Shown one piece after another: positions 17,178-25,869 of a DNA stretch of 64,000 nt; position 1 is the first letter of the stretch; each line of letters opens with the position of its first letter. A program made the position numbers and the translations under genes. The notes under the pieces were generated by a model. That model did not search any database and was not told where the DNA came from. It saw only the letters and a program-made list of their open reading frames with translations. This stretch comes from Rhodococcus rhodnii (GTDB lineage Bacteria > Actinomycetota > Actinomycetes > Mycobacteriales > Pseudonocardiaceae). The stretch is from contig JOAA01000012.1 of the NCBI GenBank assembly GCA_000720375.1, forward strand, positions 62,001-126,000, given 5' to 3'.

Positions 17178-20100
17178 CTACCGTCCTCGCGCGCTCCCGG
17201 TGGGAAATGCTCTGAGTTTGCGGAGGATACGGGCCGCGAGCCGTTTTCCGGCCGGGGTGAGGACGAACTTGTCGTTGGAGTCCGGCTTCTGCGCGAGGCC
17301 GCGGCATACGATGCCGTGTGTCTCGATCCGGGTGCAGAGCTTCTCCGTGATCGCCTTGAGGGAAACCTCGGTGTACAGCGACGGGTGCGCCTCGTCGGAG
17401 AGCTTCTTGTACAGCGCGGTCCGAGCACGCCATGGGACGTACCACGGCACGACGAGGAGTAGTACGGCCGCGAACGTGATGCACGTGGCCATTCCGGCCC
17501 GGGCCCACCATGGGGCGTCGTTCCACCATGAAGATGCGAACGGCGTGCCGGGTGCGATGAAGGACAAGCCGATGGCGATGAGGACGTAGATGGTTCCGTA
17601 GACCACGGCCCAGCCTGCGGCGGCCGCTGATGGGTCGCGGGTCGCTGGATCTGTCCAGCTGCCGTCGGGATCGCGGTGCCACTTGCGCAGGCCTCGGCCG
17701 CCGAAGTAACTCAGCACTGCCGCCAGTGCGACGAACCCTCCGGTCAGGATGAGCAGGACCGGGGCGTTCGAGTCGAAGTAGCCGAGGATTCCGCTCCACC
17801 AGATCAGGAAACCGATTCCGGCGACGCCCACCGCCACGAGCGGACCGATCCACGCACCGGACTTCAGCCACGCCGGGAAGCCGTCGATCATCTTGCCCGC
17901 GCTGCCCATCGGGGTCAGGCCCGCGCCGGGCAGGCTGCCGAGCAACAACAGCGCCGCGACGAACAAGCCCACGCCTATCAGGCCGGCAAGGCCTTGTCCT
18001 GTCGCGTCCGATTTGGACTCCGTCAGTCCGTAGGTCACCAGGGGGACAACGGGTGTGAGCAAAACTAGGCCGTGGAGCAGGCTTCCGGTGCGGACCGCGC
18101 TGTAGCCGAAGGCCGCCAGGATTGCCCCGCCGCCGAAGGACGCTGCCGGTGTCTCGGCCCATTCCGGCAAGGCTCCGAAGATCGACAGCACCAGCAGCAG
18201 GCCACCGGCCGCCAGGCCGAACTGGCCGAGGAACCGCGCCAGCCTGCCGCCCCGGGTCAGGCCGAACACCATCCAGTACGGCAGCAATGCCATGCCGCGC
18301 AACGAACGCGTCACCGGACGGGCCGCCTTGACGCCCAGCTGAGGGCTGTCGGCGAGAGTCACGGCGGTTGCGGCGGCTGTCGCCACCGTGCGGATCATCT
18401 GGTCGCTGGCGGCTTCCTCGCCCAGCGGTTCGCGGCCGATGCCCGCACGGTCGAACGCCTCCAAGGCCTTGAGGCCCATGTCGACGGTCTTCGGCGTCAG
18501 CGGCTGACCTGCCGGGATGTGCTCCAGTTGATTCAGCAAGCCCGCGTACTGCTTGACGAAACGTTCACCGTTCGACCGGATGTTGGCTCCGTCGACGCCA
18601 TCCGCGGCGATCGCACGGCGAAGTTCGGGCAGCTCCTCGATGATGATCTGGATGTGCACCGCCCACGCCACCAGATCGGCCAGCGCCACGCATGTCGCGG
18701 GTTGTGCCGTGCCTGCCTCCGCGGCCAATGCGTCGGCGAGTTCCCCGATCGCGTCCTCCCGGCACTGCTGGATCCGCGGGTCGGACGGCATGCCGCCGAA
18801 CAACTGCTTGATCAGGTCGTCGACGACCGCGGTGGCGTCTATGTTGGACAGATTGCCGGAGAGATCAGCCGCGCGCCGGATCCGGGCCGGGTCAAGCATT
18901 ACGCGGCACAACATGCTCGCCGCGTCCAGCCGGCCCCAGATCCAGTCGTTCGCGCGCCACGATCGCTTCAGGAACCCGGAGAACCGGGACAGCGAGTAGC
19001 CGCCTGCCTTGTCATCGGGCGTAATGCTGTAGCGGGCAAAGGAATTCGACGTCTGCAGGCTGATCTGGGCCAGCTCGACCTGCTGCTCCTCGGGTGCTTC
19101 CGAGTCGTCCGCGAAGCACGTCGTCGCCACTTCCAGCGCGAGCAGTCGCGACATCCACCGGTAGTCGGAGTCCAGCGACGCGTCCGGGTCGTCCGCGGAA
19201 AGCTGCACGAAGTCGCGCCACGCCAGCAGATTCGGCTCGCGGACGACCAGGGTGTCGTCCGAAGCAAGCACTTGGGCGCCTGTACCGAAGGCCGCCGAGA
19301 TCCGCAGGACGAGGTCGCGCACGCTGGTTCCGTGGGAACCGGTCATGTGCTTGTTGTAGTCGATGAGGCGCTGTTCCCAGCATTCGCCGTCGGGCGAGTC
19401 CACCGGTTCGTCTTCCCATGCCTTGTGCATGGTCAGACGCATCCGCCTCAGCTGCGCCCGTGCGCGGTGGACTTCCGCTCGGGCGGCGTGGATCTCGCTG
19501 ATCGCGGATTCCTTGGGCAGCACCCAGACCAAGCGCTTGAGCATGTCCAAAGCGGACGCCGCGATGCGTTCGCCGGTCGTGATGTCCCACGGCCATCCGG
19601 TCTTGCCGAGCTGGGCGACCCCGGCCACCGGCGCGGAAGCGGGCACGTACGGCAAGCAACCGTTGTCCTTCAACCACTTCCGGTGTGCGACCTCGACCGC
19701 GTCCCTGATCCGCTCGAACGACCACGCTTCGCCGTTCGGGACGATGTCGGCCTTGCCTCGCGCGATCACCTGACGCTCGGCCAGTTTCCACGCCGCCCGC
19801 CGAAGCCGGATGTCCCGGTAGTGCGGGTACAGCATGTCCACAAGCGAGTACAGCTGGCCGGCCACTGGCCCGTCCGATGTGGACAAGCGGGCGAGTAGTG
19901 CGTTGCGTCCACCCCGGCGGGCGCCGGCGCCGCGGTTGTACTTCTCGATCTCGTCGACGAAAGTCCGGTTGCTCTGGCTGGATTGCGCTCGCATGATCGA
20001 CCGGACCGCGCTGATCACGCTGGGCTGCTCGGGCTCCCCGGACACGGGCGACGCGGGCTTGGCGGCGGACGCGTGCGGGAACACCAGCAGCATGACTCGC

Positions 20101-20909
20101 CGGGTGGGTCCCTCGGCAGGCATCTGGTCGATCGCCTCAAGTGCTTCCTTGGTCGGCGTGTTCACCAACGCGCCGCCGTCGACGACGTGTTGCGAGCCTT
20201 CCCACGAGGTGACCTCACGCATTGGTGAGTTCTCGTCGAGCTGGACCAACGACGGCTCGAACGCGACCGGGAAGGACGCCGACGAGCGCGCCGCGAGGGC
20301 GAGCTGGTGCGTCAGGTTCGTGGGCAGTGCGCCGTCGTTGGAGAAGTGGTCACGCTCGTCGTCTCGGTGGAACCGGAAGCTGCCCTGGTGGATGTTCTGC
20401 GTCAGCCGCTGACCGAGCGCGTCGGTGGTGGTCTTGGTGATGCCCTTCAGCAACGTCGTGGTGATCCGCAGGTCCATCGGCCGGGTGTGCACGTCGCGCG
20501 GCTGGTAGCGCGTCGTCAGCCTGCGCATCGCGTCTTCCAGCCGGGGCAGGAAGAACTCGTCACCCTTCAGCAGCGACACCGGCTCGCCCTTGAACGGCGT
20601 GCGCAGCAGCAGATCCATCCGCCCCTGCTCGGCCCACAGCTCACGCAGGCTGTTCAGATCGGCGTGCGGGTTGACCTGCGCCAACGCCAGGGCGGCGCCG
20701 TTGATGCCGCCCGCGGACGTCCCGCTGATCACGTCGGCCCGCGCGGTCGCCCCGACCAGGCGCAACAGATCGGAATAGGCACCGGTGGCACGGGTCAGCC
20801 GGTCCAGTTCGAGGACCACACCGCCCATCCAGACCGCGAGACTGACACCGCCGTTGAGCACAACGGCGAACCGGACTTCTTCCCACGTGGGGTCGTGTTC
20901 ATCGGTCAT
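17178..20909 (-). CDS. Patatin-like phospholipase with C-terminal membrane region
   Basis: A 1243-aa protein of the large actinobacterial patatin-related family (DUF3376 type). The N-terminal patatin domain shows the serine nucleophile in SGTSAGGING and the catalytic aspartate in VVDGGALVNTP. A long helical middle region follows. The last 370 residues contain about six to eight hydrophobic segments (for example GLLLVLSIFGALPEW and LLILTGGFVALAAVLSYF) and a soluble tail. ATG 20909 has a GAGGGGGAG ribosome site; an extended start at 20978 lacks one. It probably hydrolyses lipid acyl esters at the inner membrane face. It converges with the lipoprotein gene, with only 20 bases between the stops. 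Confidence 0.85.
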   Translation of the reverse strand: MTDEHDPTWEEVRFAVVLNGGVSLAVWMGGVVLELDRLTRATGAYSDLLRLVGATARADVISGTSAGGINGAALALAQVNPHADLNSLRELWAEQGRMDLLLRTPFKGEPVSLLKGDEFFLPRLEDAMRRLTTRYQPRDVHTRPMDLRITTTLLKGITKTTTDALGQRLTQNIHQGSFRFHRDDERDHFSNDGALPTNLTHQLALAARSSASFPVAFEPSLVQLDENSPMREVTSWEGSQHVVDGGALVNTPTKEALEAIDQMPAEGPTRRVMLLVFPHASAAKPASPVSGEPEQPSVISAVRSIMRAQSSQSNRTFVDEIEKYNRGAGARRGGRNALLARLSTSDGPVAGQLYSLVDMLYPHYRDIRLRRAAWKLAERQVIARGKADIVPNGEAWSFERIRDAVEVAHRKWLKDNGCLPYVPASAPVAGVAQLGKTGWPWDITTGERIAASALDMLKRLVWVLPKESAISEIHAARAEVHRARAQLRRMRLTMHKAWEDEPVDSPDGECWEQRLIDYNKHMTGSHGTSVRDLVLRISAAFGTGAQVLASDDTLVVREPNLLAWRDFVQLSADDPDASLDSDYRWMSRLLALEVATTCFADDSEAPEEQQVELAQISLQTSNSFARYSITPDDKAGGYSLSRFSGFLKRSWRANDWIWGRLDAASMLCRVMLDPARIRRAADLSGNLSNIDATAVVDDLIKQLFGGMPSDPRIQQCREDAIGELADALAAEAGTAQPATCVALADLVAWAVHIQIIIEELPELRRAIAADGVDGANIRSNGERFVKQYAGLLNQLEHIPAGQPLTPKTVDMGLKALEAFDRAGIGREPLGEEAASDQMIRTVATAAATAVTLADSPQLGVKAARPVTRSLRGMALLPYWMVFGLTRGGRLARFLGQFGLAAGGLLLVLSIFGALPEWAETPAASFGGGAILAAFGYSAVRTGSLLHGLVLLTPVVPLVTYGLTESKSDATGQGLAGLIGVGLFVAALLLLGSLPGAGLTPMGSAGKMIDGFPAWLKSGAWIGPLVAVGVAGIGFLIWWSGILGYFDSNAPVLLILTGGFVALAAVLSYFGGRGLRKWHRDPDGSWTDPATRDPSAAAAGWAVVYGTIYVLIAIGLSFIAPGTPFASSWWNDAPWWARAGMATCITFAAVLLLVVPWYVPWRARTALYKKLSDEAHPSLYTEVSLKAITEKLCTRIETHGIVCRGLAQKPDSNDKFVLTPAGKRLAARILRKLRAFPTGSARGR

Positions 20910-21038
20910 GGCGCGACTCCCCCTCATCCTGGCCACTCGAAAATCGGGCGCACGGACCAAGCGGTTACGCCTTGTCACCCGTTCGTGATGCGCTCACGGG
21001 CCTAGCGGCCTTGCGGAGGGGAACCTTACCGAGGCCGA

Positions 21039-21203
21039 TCACTCCGCCCGGTGGCGATGCACCGGCTGGCCCGCCTGCGGCTGAGGGGCCTGATCCGGCT
21101 GTTCCGGGTGCTGCGCGGTCCGCTGCTGCTCTTCCATCCGGCTGGCGAACTCGCGCAGTAGCTCATCGAAGATCGGCGTGGACATCGGTCGCGGTTGTGT
21201 CAC
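21039..21203 (-). CDS. Small hypothetical protein upstream of the patatin gene
   Basis: A predicted 54-aa protein starting at GTG 21203, which is preceded by AGGAGGGG at good spacing. It has a short helix-prone start (FDELLREFASRMEEQQ) and a Gln/Pro/His-rich tail. It lies 129 bases before the patatin-like gene on the same strand and could be co-transcribed with it. I recognise no family. The strong ribosome site is the main support. Confidence 0.5.
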   Translation of the reverse strand: MTQPRPMSTPIFDELLREFASRMEEQQRTAQHPEQPDQAPQPQAGQPVHRHRAE

Positions 21204-21402
21204 GTCTGCCCCTCCTCTCATCCGGACATACGCGGGCGTCATGTGATCTCACGGTCTCACGCAGTGACGGAACACGACTGGGCGATCCGGGCATGTCGGC
21301 GATACGTACCCAAAGTGGTGATCTACGGCTTCATTCGGCTGACGCTGAGTGCCACGGCCGGGGTAGTCGCTGGGTTACTGCTCGGTAGGCAATGATGGGG
21401 GC

Positions 21403-22224
21403 ATGGCTGACAACCTCGTATCGCTCCAGGTGAAGCAGTCCGGCCACGTCGCCGAGGTGACGTTGCTCGGACCGGGCAAGGGCAACGCGATGGGCCCGGA
21501 TTTCTGGCGCGAGCTGCCGATCGTGTTCCGCGAACTGGACGCGGACGCCACCGTCCGGGCGATCGTGCTGACCGGCAGTGGCAAGCACTTCTCCTACGGC
21601 CTTGACCTGCCCGCGATGATGGGCAGCTGGGGTGAGCTGCTCGGCGGCGCCCTGGCCGGCCCGCGGACCCGGTTCCTCGACGAGATCCGCAGGCTGCAGG
21701 ACTCGGTCACGGCCGTGGCGCAGTGCCGCAAGCCGGTGATCGCCGCCGTCTCGGGGTGGTGCATCGGCGGCGGCGTCGACCTGATCTCGGCCGTCGACAT
21801 CCGGCTGGCCTCGCAGGACGCCAAGTTCAGCGTGCGTGAGGTGAAGGTCGCGATCGTCGCGGACATCGGCAGCCTGCAGCGGCTGCGCGGGATCATCGGG
21901 GAAGGTCACCTGCGCGAGCTGGCGTACACCGGCAAGGACATCGACGCCGCCCGTGCCGAGAAGATCGGCCTGGTCAACGACGTGTACGCGGACCAGGACG
22001 CCGTGCTGGCCGCGGCGCGTGAACTGGCCACGGACATCGCCAAGAACCCGCCGCTGGTCGTGCAGGGCACCAAGGACGTCCTGGACCACGACCTCGCCCC
22101 GCGTGTCGCGGATGGACTGCGGTACGTCTCGGCGTGGAACGCGGCGTTCTTGCCGAGCAAGGACATCGGCGAGGCTGTGCAGGCGTTCCTCGAACGTCGC
22201 GATCCCGAGTACACCGGAGAATAA
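21403..22224 (+). CDS. Crotonase/enoyl-CoA hydratase family protein (dienoyl-CoA isomerase-like)
   Basis: A 273-aa crotonase-fold enzyme acting on CoA thioesters. The oxyanion-hole segments are HFSYGLDL and SGWCIGGGVDL. The REVKVAIVADIGSLQRL segment carries the Glu and Asp found in delta3,5-delta2,4-dienoyl-CoA isomerases rather than the two glutamates of hydratases, so isomerase activity is the better guess. ATG 21403 sits after GGGGGC. The acyl-CoA synthetase gene starts nine bases after its stop, so the two probably form an operon for activation and beta-oxidation of an acid. Substrate chain length is unknown. Confidence 0.85.
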   Translation: MADNLVSLQVKQSGHVAEVTLLGPGKGNAMGPDFWRELPIVFRELDADATVRAIVLTGSGKHFSYGLDLPAMMGSWGELLGGALAGPRTRFLDEIRRLQDSVTAVAQCRKPVIAAVSGWCIGGGVDLISAVDIRLASQDAKFSVREVKVAIVADIGSLQRLRGIIGEGHLRELAYTGKDIDAARAEKIGLVNDVYADQDAVLAAARELATDIAKNPPLVVQGTKDVLDHDLAPRVADGLRYVSAWNAAFLPSKDIGEAVQAFLERRDPEYTGE

Positions 22225-22232
22225 TCCCGGAG

Positions 22233-23900
22233 GTGACCTTCCAGAGCGCGCGTGACTTCCTGCTGGCCCATCGGGACGACTACGACACTGCCTACCGGGA
22301 GTTCCGATGGCCCCAGCCCGATGAGTTCAACTGGGCGCTGGACTGGTTCGACGCGCTGCCCGCGGACCAGTTGGGGCTGTGGATCGTCGAAGAGGACGGC
22401 GCGGAGCGGGAGTGGACCTTCGGCGAGCTGTCCGAACGGTCCAATCTGGTCGCGAACTGGCTGCGGTCGCTCGGTGTCCGGCGTGGTGACCGGCTGATCC
22501 TGATGCTGGGCAACCAGGGTGAGCTGTGGGAGACCATCCTCGCGGCGATGAAGCTCGGTGCGGTGATCATCCCGGCGTCCACGCTGCTCGGGCCGGAAGA
22601 CCTGCGCGACCGGGTGGACCGCGGCGAGGTCAAACACGTCGTGGCCCGCTCGGCGGACGCCTCGAAGTTCGACGCCGTACCGGGCTCGTACACGCGGATC
22701 GCGGTCGGCGAACCCGTCGACGGCTGGCATTCCTACGGCTCGGCCGCGGGTTCACGGGCGTTCGAGCCGGACGGGCCGACGGCCGCGTCGGACACTTTGT
22801 TGCTGTACTTCACCTCGGGCACGACGGCCAAGCCGAAGCTGGTGCGGCACACGCACGCCAGCTACCCGATCGGGCATCTATCCACGATGTACTGGATCGG
22901 CCTTGAGCCAGGCGACATCCACTTGAACATCTCGTCACCGGGGTGGGCGAAACACGCGTGGAGCAACGTGTTCGCGCCGTGGAACGCGGGCGCGTGCGTG
23001 TTCATCTACAACTACACGCGGTTCGACGCCGTCGGCTTGATGGCACAGATGGACCGTTGCGGTGTCACGTCCTTCTGCGCGCCACCCACCGTGTGGCGGA
23101 TGCTGATCCAGGCCGATCTGTCGCAGTTGGCCACACCGCCCACGAAGGTCGTCGGGGCGGGGGAGCCGCTGAACCCCGAGGTGATCGAGCAGGTCCGCAA
23201 GGCGTGGGGCGTGACGATCCGGGACGGCTTCGGGCAGACCGAAACCAGCGTCCAGGTGGCCAACACTCCCGGGCAGACCGTCAAACCCGGGTCGATGGGC
23301 CGTGCGCTGCCCGGTTTCGCCGTGGCGTTGATCGACCCGGTGACCGGCGAGCCGGGGCAGGAAGGCGAGATCTGCCTCGCGCTCGATCCCCGTCCGGTCG
23401 GTCTGATGACGGGCTATGCCGACTCGGCGGAACGGACCGACGAGGTGATGCGGGACGGCTACTACCACACGGGAGACGTGGGAGCGCGCGATTCCGACGG
23501 GTACATCACGTATGTCGGACGTGCCGACGACGTGTTCAAGGCTTCGGACTACCGGATTTCCCCGTTCGAGTTGGAGAGCGTGCTGATCGAGCACCCCGCG
23601 GTCGCCGAAGCGGCCGTTGTTCCGTCGCCCGATCCGCTGCGGTTGGCCGTGCCCAAGGCGTATGTCGTGTTGACCGCCGGATACTCGCCCTCGGCTGAGA
23701 CCGCCCGGGACATCCTGGCGTTCGCACGCGAGCATCTGGCTCCGTACAAGCGGATCCGGCGGCTGGAGTTCGCCGAACTGCCGAAGACGATCTCCGGCAA
23801 GATCCGTCGCGTCGAGCTGCGTGGGCGGGAGGCCGAGGTGCACGGGGACCCGTCGGCTGTTGTGTCCGGTGAGTACACGGACGACGACCTGAGGAACTGA
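22233..23900 (+). CDS. AMP-binding acyl-CoA synthetase
   Basis: A 555-aa adenylate-forming ligase that activates a carboxylic acid with ATP and then loads CoA. The P-loop-like motif is YFTSGTTAKPK. The central motif is DGFGQTETS, followed by YHTGDVGARDSDGYITYVGR and a C-terminal lysine in LPKTISGKIRR. Its layout resembles medium-chain acyl-CoA or acetyl-CoA synthetases (MACS/Acs type). The GTG start at 22233 follows the crotonase stop by eight bases; longer starts would overlap that gene by about 100 bases. A strong hairpin follows. The acid substrate cannot be predicted. Confidence 0.88.
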   Translation: MTFQSARDFLLAHRDDYDTAYREFRWPQPDEFNWALDWFDALPADQLGLWIVEEDGAEREWTFGELSERSNLVANWLRSLGVRRGDRLILMLGNQGELWETILAAMKLGAVIIPASTLLGPEDLRDRVDRGEVKHVVARSADASKFDAVPGSYTRIAVGEPVDGWHSYGSAAGSRAFEPDGPTAASDTLLLYFTSGTTAKPKLVRHTHASYPIGHLSTMYWIGLEPGDIHLNISSPGWAKHAWSNVFAPWNAGACVFIYNYTRFDAVGLMAQMDRCGVTSFCAPPTVWRMLIQADLSQLATPPTKVVGAGEPLNPEVIEQVRKAWGVTIRDGFGQTETSVQVANTPGQTVKPGSMGRALPGFAVALIDPVTGEPGQEGEICLALDPRPVGLMTGYADSAERTDEVMRDGYYHTGDVGARDSDGYITYVGRADDVFKASDYRISPFELESVLIEHPAVAEAAVVPSPDPLRLAVPKAYVVLTAGYSPSAETARDILAFAREHLAPYKRIRRLEFAELPKTISGKIRRVELRGREAEVHGDPSAVVSGEYTDDDLRN

Positions 23901-23919
23901 TCGCCTGCCCCATGGTGAG

Positions 23920-23949
23920 CGGAACGGCGGCGGGCGCGCCGCCGTTCCG
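23920..23949 (+). terminator. Terminator after the acyl-CoA synthetase gene
   Basis: An 11-bp perfect stem (CGGAACGGCGG at 23920-23930 with 23939-23949) and an eight-base loop, 20 bases after the stop codon. There is no T-tract, as is common for hairpin terminators in high-GC actinobacteria. Confidence 0.7.
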
Positions 23950-23994
23950 GCAGGTCATTGCGGCGTGATCATCTGCGGGTGAACTATCGCGGAG

Positions 23995-25167
23995 GTGAAA
24001 TTCTCCTTATTCTATCCGGTTGCCACCGGTTCGCCGTCGCAACAACTGGGCACCGGACTGCTCGGCCTGGATCGTGACCTTTACCGGCAGACACTTGCGG
24101 AACTGCTGGAGCAAGCGATCTGCGCGGACGAAACCGGGTGGACGTCATTCATGATGGCCGAACACCATTTCGAGGTGGAGGGCTATCAGGTCACGCCGAA
24201 TCCGTTGTTGCTGAACGTCCACCTGGCGGCACACACAAAACGGCTACGGCACGGCCAAATGGGACTGGTGCTGCCGAACTGGAATCCGCTGCGGCTGGCC
24301 GAGGACATCGCGGTGGCAGATCATCTGACCGGCGGCAGGCTGGACATCGGGCTGTCCCGTGGGTATCAGCCCCGGTCGGTCGGGGTGCTCGGGCAGCACC
24401 TGAACGTGTCGGTCGCCGACGAGGGGCGCAACCGGCGTGTGTTCGAGGAATGGTTCGAGATCATGCGCCGGTCATGGACCGAGGATCTCTGGTCCTACCA
24501 GGGCGAATTCATCGACGTGCCGCCGTCCGGCCTGGCCTGGCCGCACCCGGTCTCCTCCCGGCTGGGCGCCGGTGTGCACGCCGGTGAAGTCCGGCAAGTC
24601 GCGACCGTGCCCAAGCCCTCGCAACTGCCGCACCCGCCATTGTTCACGACGCTTACCCAAAGCCCGGCCACGTTGGAATGGGCAGCGCGGGTCGGCAGTT
24701 CCATTGTCACGCTGGCGTCCGACCACGACATGCTTCGCGGTTTGTTCGAGCGTTATGTCGAAGTCGCGGCAGCGTGTGGCCGTGATTTCAAGGTGGGAGA
24801 ATGGCGGCCGGACGGTGGCGTGGCGATCTGCCGAATGCTGTCGGTGGCCGCGACTTATGAGGAGGCCTGGAAATCCGCTGAGCAATCCATGGTGTTCATG
24901 GGCGATTGGCTGGGTGAATTCGGATTCTTCGAAGCCTGGCGGCTGCCGGGCCAAGAAGGCCCGGTGCCACGAACATTGGAGCAGTTGGTGAAGTCCGGCA
25001 TGATGCTCGTCGGTACCCCGGACAGCGTCGGCGAACAAGTGCAGGCACTGCGCAGGGAACTCGGTGTCGATTACATCGTTTTTGTCGCGTGTGCGGGAGC
25101 CGTCGACCACCAACGCATGCTCGACACGATCCAGCTCTTCGGCGAGAACGTCATTCCAGCGGTGTGA
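23995..25167 (+). CDS. LLM class flavin-dependent oxidoreductase
   Basis: A 390-aa luciferase-like monooxygenase-family protein that uses reduced flavin (FMN or F420). Family segments: MAEHHFEVEGYQ, LRLAEDIAVADHLTGGRLDIGLSRGY, and a C-terminal GTPDSVGEQV. The proposed GTG start gives the usual KFSLFYP first strand; the GGAGG touching it is too close to be ideal, so translation may start poorly or be leaderless. It is probably cytosolic. The 3' end overlaps the converging DsbA-like gene by 17 bases. The oxidised substrate is unknown. Confidence 0.85.
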   Translation: MKFSLFYPVATGSPSQQLGTGLLGLDRDLYRQTLAELLEQAICADETGWTSFMMAEHHFEVEGYQVTPNPLLLNVHLAAHTKRLRHGQMGLVLPNWNPLRLAEDIAVADHLTGGRLDIGLSRGYQPRSVGVLGQHLNVSVADEGRNRRVFEEWFEIMRRSWTEDLWSYQGEFIDVPPSGLAWPHPVSSRLGAGVHAGEVRQVATVPKPSQLPHPPLFTTLTQSPATLEWAARVGSSIVTLASDHDMLRGLFERYVEVAAACGRDFKVGEWRPDGGVAICRMLSVAATYEEAWKSAEQSMVFMGDWLGEFGFFEAWRLPGQEGPVPRTLEQLVKSGMMLVGTPDSVGEQVQALRRELGVDYIVFVACAGAVDHQRMLDTIQLFGENVIPAV

Positions 25168-25747
25168 GCAGCTTCCGCAGATCGGCGACAGGGCGTACCG
25201 CCGACGTGGGCTTCCCGTCGCCGACTACCAGCGAGGGGACTCCTGTGACTCCTCGTTCGCGGGCTTCGGCGTTGTCGTCCTTGACGGTCTGGGCGTGGGT
25301 GTCGCTGTTGAGGAGGTCCTGGAGGTCGGTCTTCGGCAGTCCGGCCTTGATGCCGAGCTCTGTAAGGGTTTCCGGGTCGGCGATGTCGCGGCCTTCGGTG
25401 TGGTAGGCGCGGAGCATCGTCTCCCAGGCTTCGTCCTGGCGGCCGTGGTCTTTGGCCAGGTGCAGGATTCGGTGGGCGTCGAACGTGTTCACCGGGCGGG
25501 CGATCTCGAGGTTGAGTTCGAGGTTGTCCTGGCTGCCAACGGCTTTGATGTGCGCGACCCGCTGGCTCGCCTGGTCTCCCCACCATTGCGACATCAACTT
25601 GGCCGCTGTCTCGCCCGGGGTTCTCGGCGCTTCAGGATCCAGCTGGAAACTCCGCCAGGTCACCGTGCGCGCGGTGGCCGCTTCGACGCGGCGCTTGCCG
25701 ATGTAGCACCAGGGACAGATGACGTCGGCATAGATCTCGACCTTCAT
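25151..25747 (-). CDS. DsbA family oxidoreductase (FrnE-like)
   Basis: A 198-aa thioredoxin-fold protein with the active-site CPWC in DVICPWCYIGKRR near the N-terminus and the cis-proline region TGVPSLVVGDG near the end. The helical insert between them (NTFDAHRILHLAKDHGR and following) matches the FrnE/2-hydroxychromene-isomerase-like branch. No signal peptide is present, so it acts in the cytosol, probably as a dithiol-disulfide oxidoreductase or glutathione/mycothiol-linked isomerase. The last 17 bases overlap the converging flavin oxidoreductase gene. Confidence 0.9.
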   Translation of the reverse strand: MKVEIYADVICPWCYIGKRRVEAATARTVTWRSFQLDPEAPRTPGETAAKLMSQWWGDQASQRVAHIKAVGSQDNLELNLEIARPVNTFDAHRILHLAKDHGRQDEAWETMLRAYHTEGRDIADPETLTELGIKAGLPKTDLQDLLNSDTHAQTVKDDNAEARERGVTGVPSLVVGDGKPTSAVRPVADLRKLLTPLE

Positions 25748-25869
25748 ACGCCTCAGCCTGCGACCTCAACCGCACTCGAGGTCAACCGCGCGGCGATCGG
25801 CGTGGCTTCGCATGAAGTCGCTGAGGCGGAGGCAAGGGTTTCGAGTCGGACTCTCTGACACGATCCTGA

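Noticed and set aside
18072..19898. 608-codon plus-strand frame inside the patatin gene
   Set aside because: It is the antisense shadow of the patatin-like protein and gives only Arg/Gln-rich sequence.
17178..20978. Longer form of the patatin gene
   Set aside because: ATG 20909 has a strong ribosome site at correct spacing; the extra 23 residues have none.
21318..21395. 25-aa membrane microprotein ahead of the crotonase gene
   Set aside because: A single hydrophobic stretch from GTG 21318 without a ribosome site; could be chance.
25749..25828. CGCCTCAGC / GCTGAGGCG inverted repeat after the NTPase-TPR relic
   Set aside because: The nine-base arms are more than 60 bases apart, with no sign of function.
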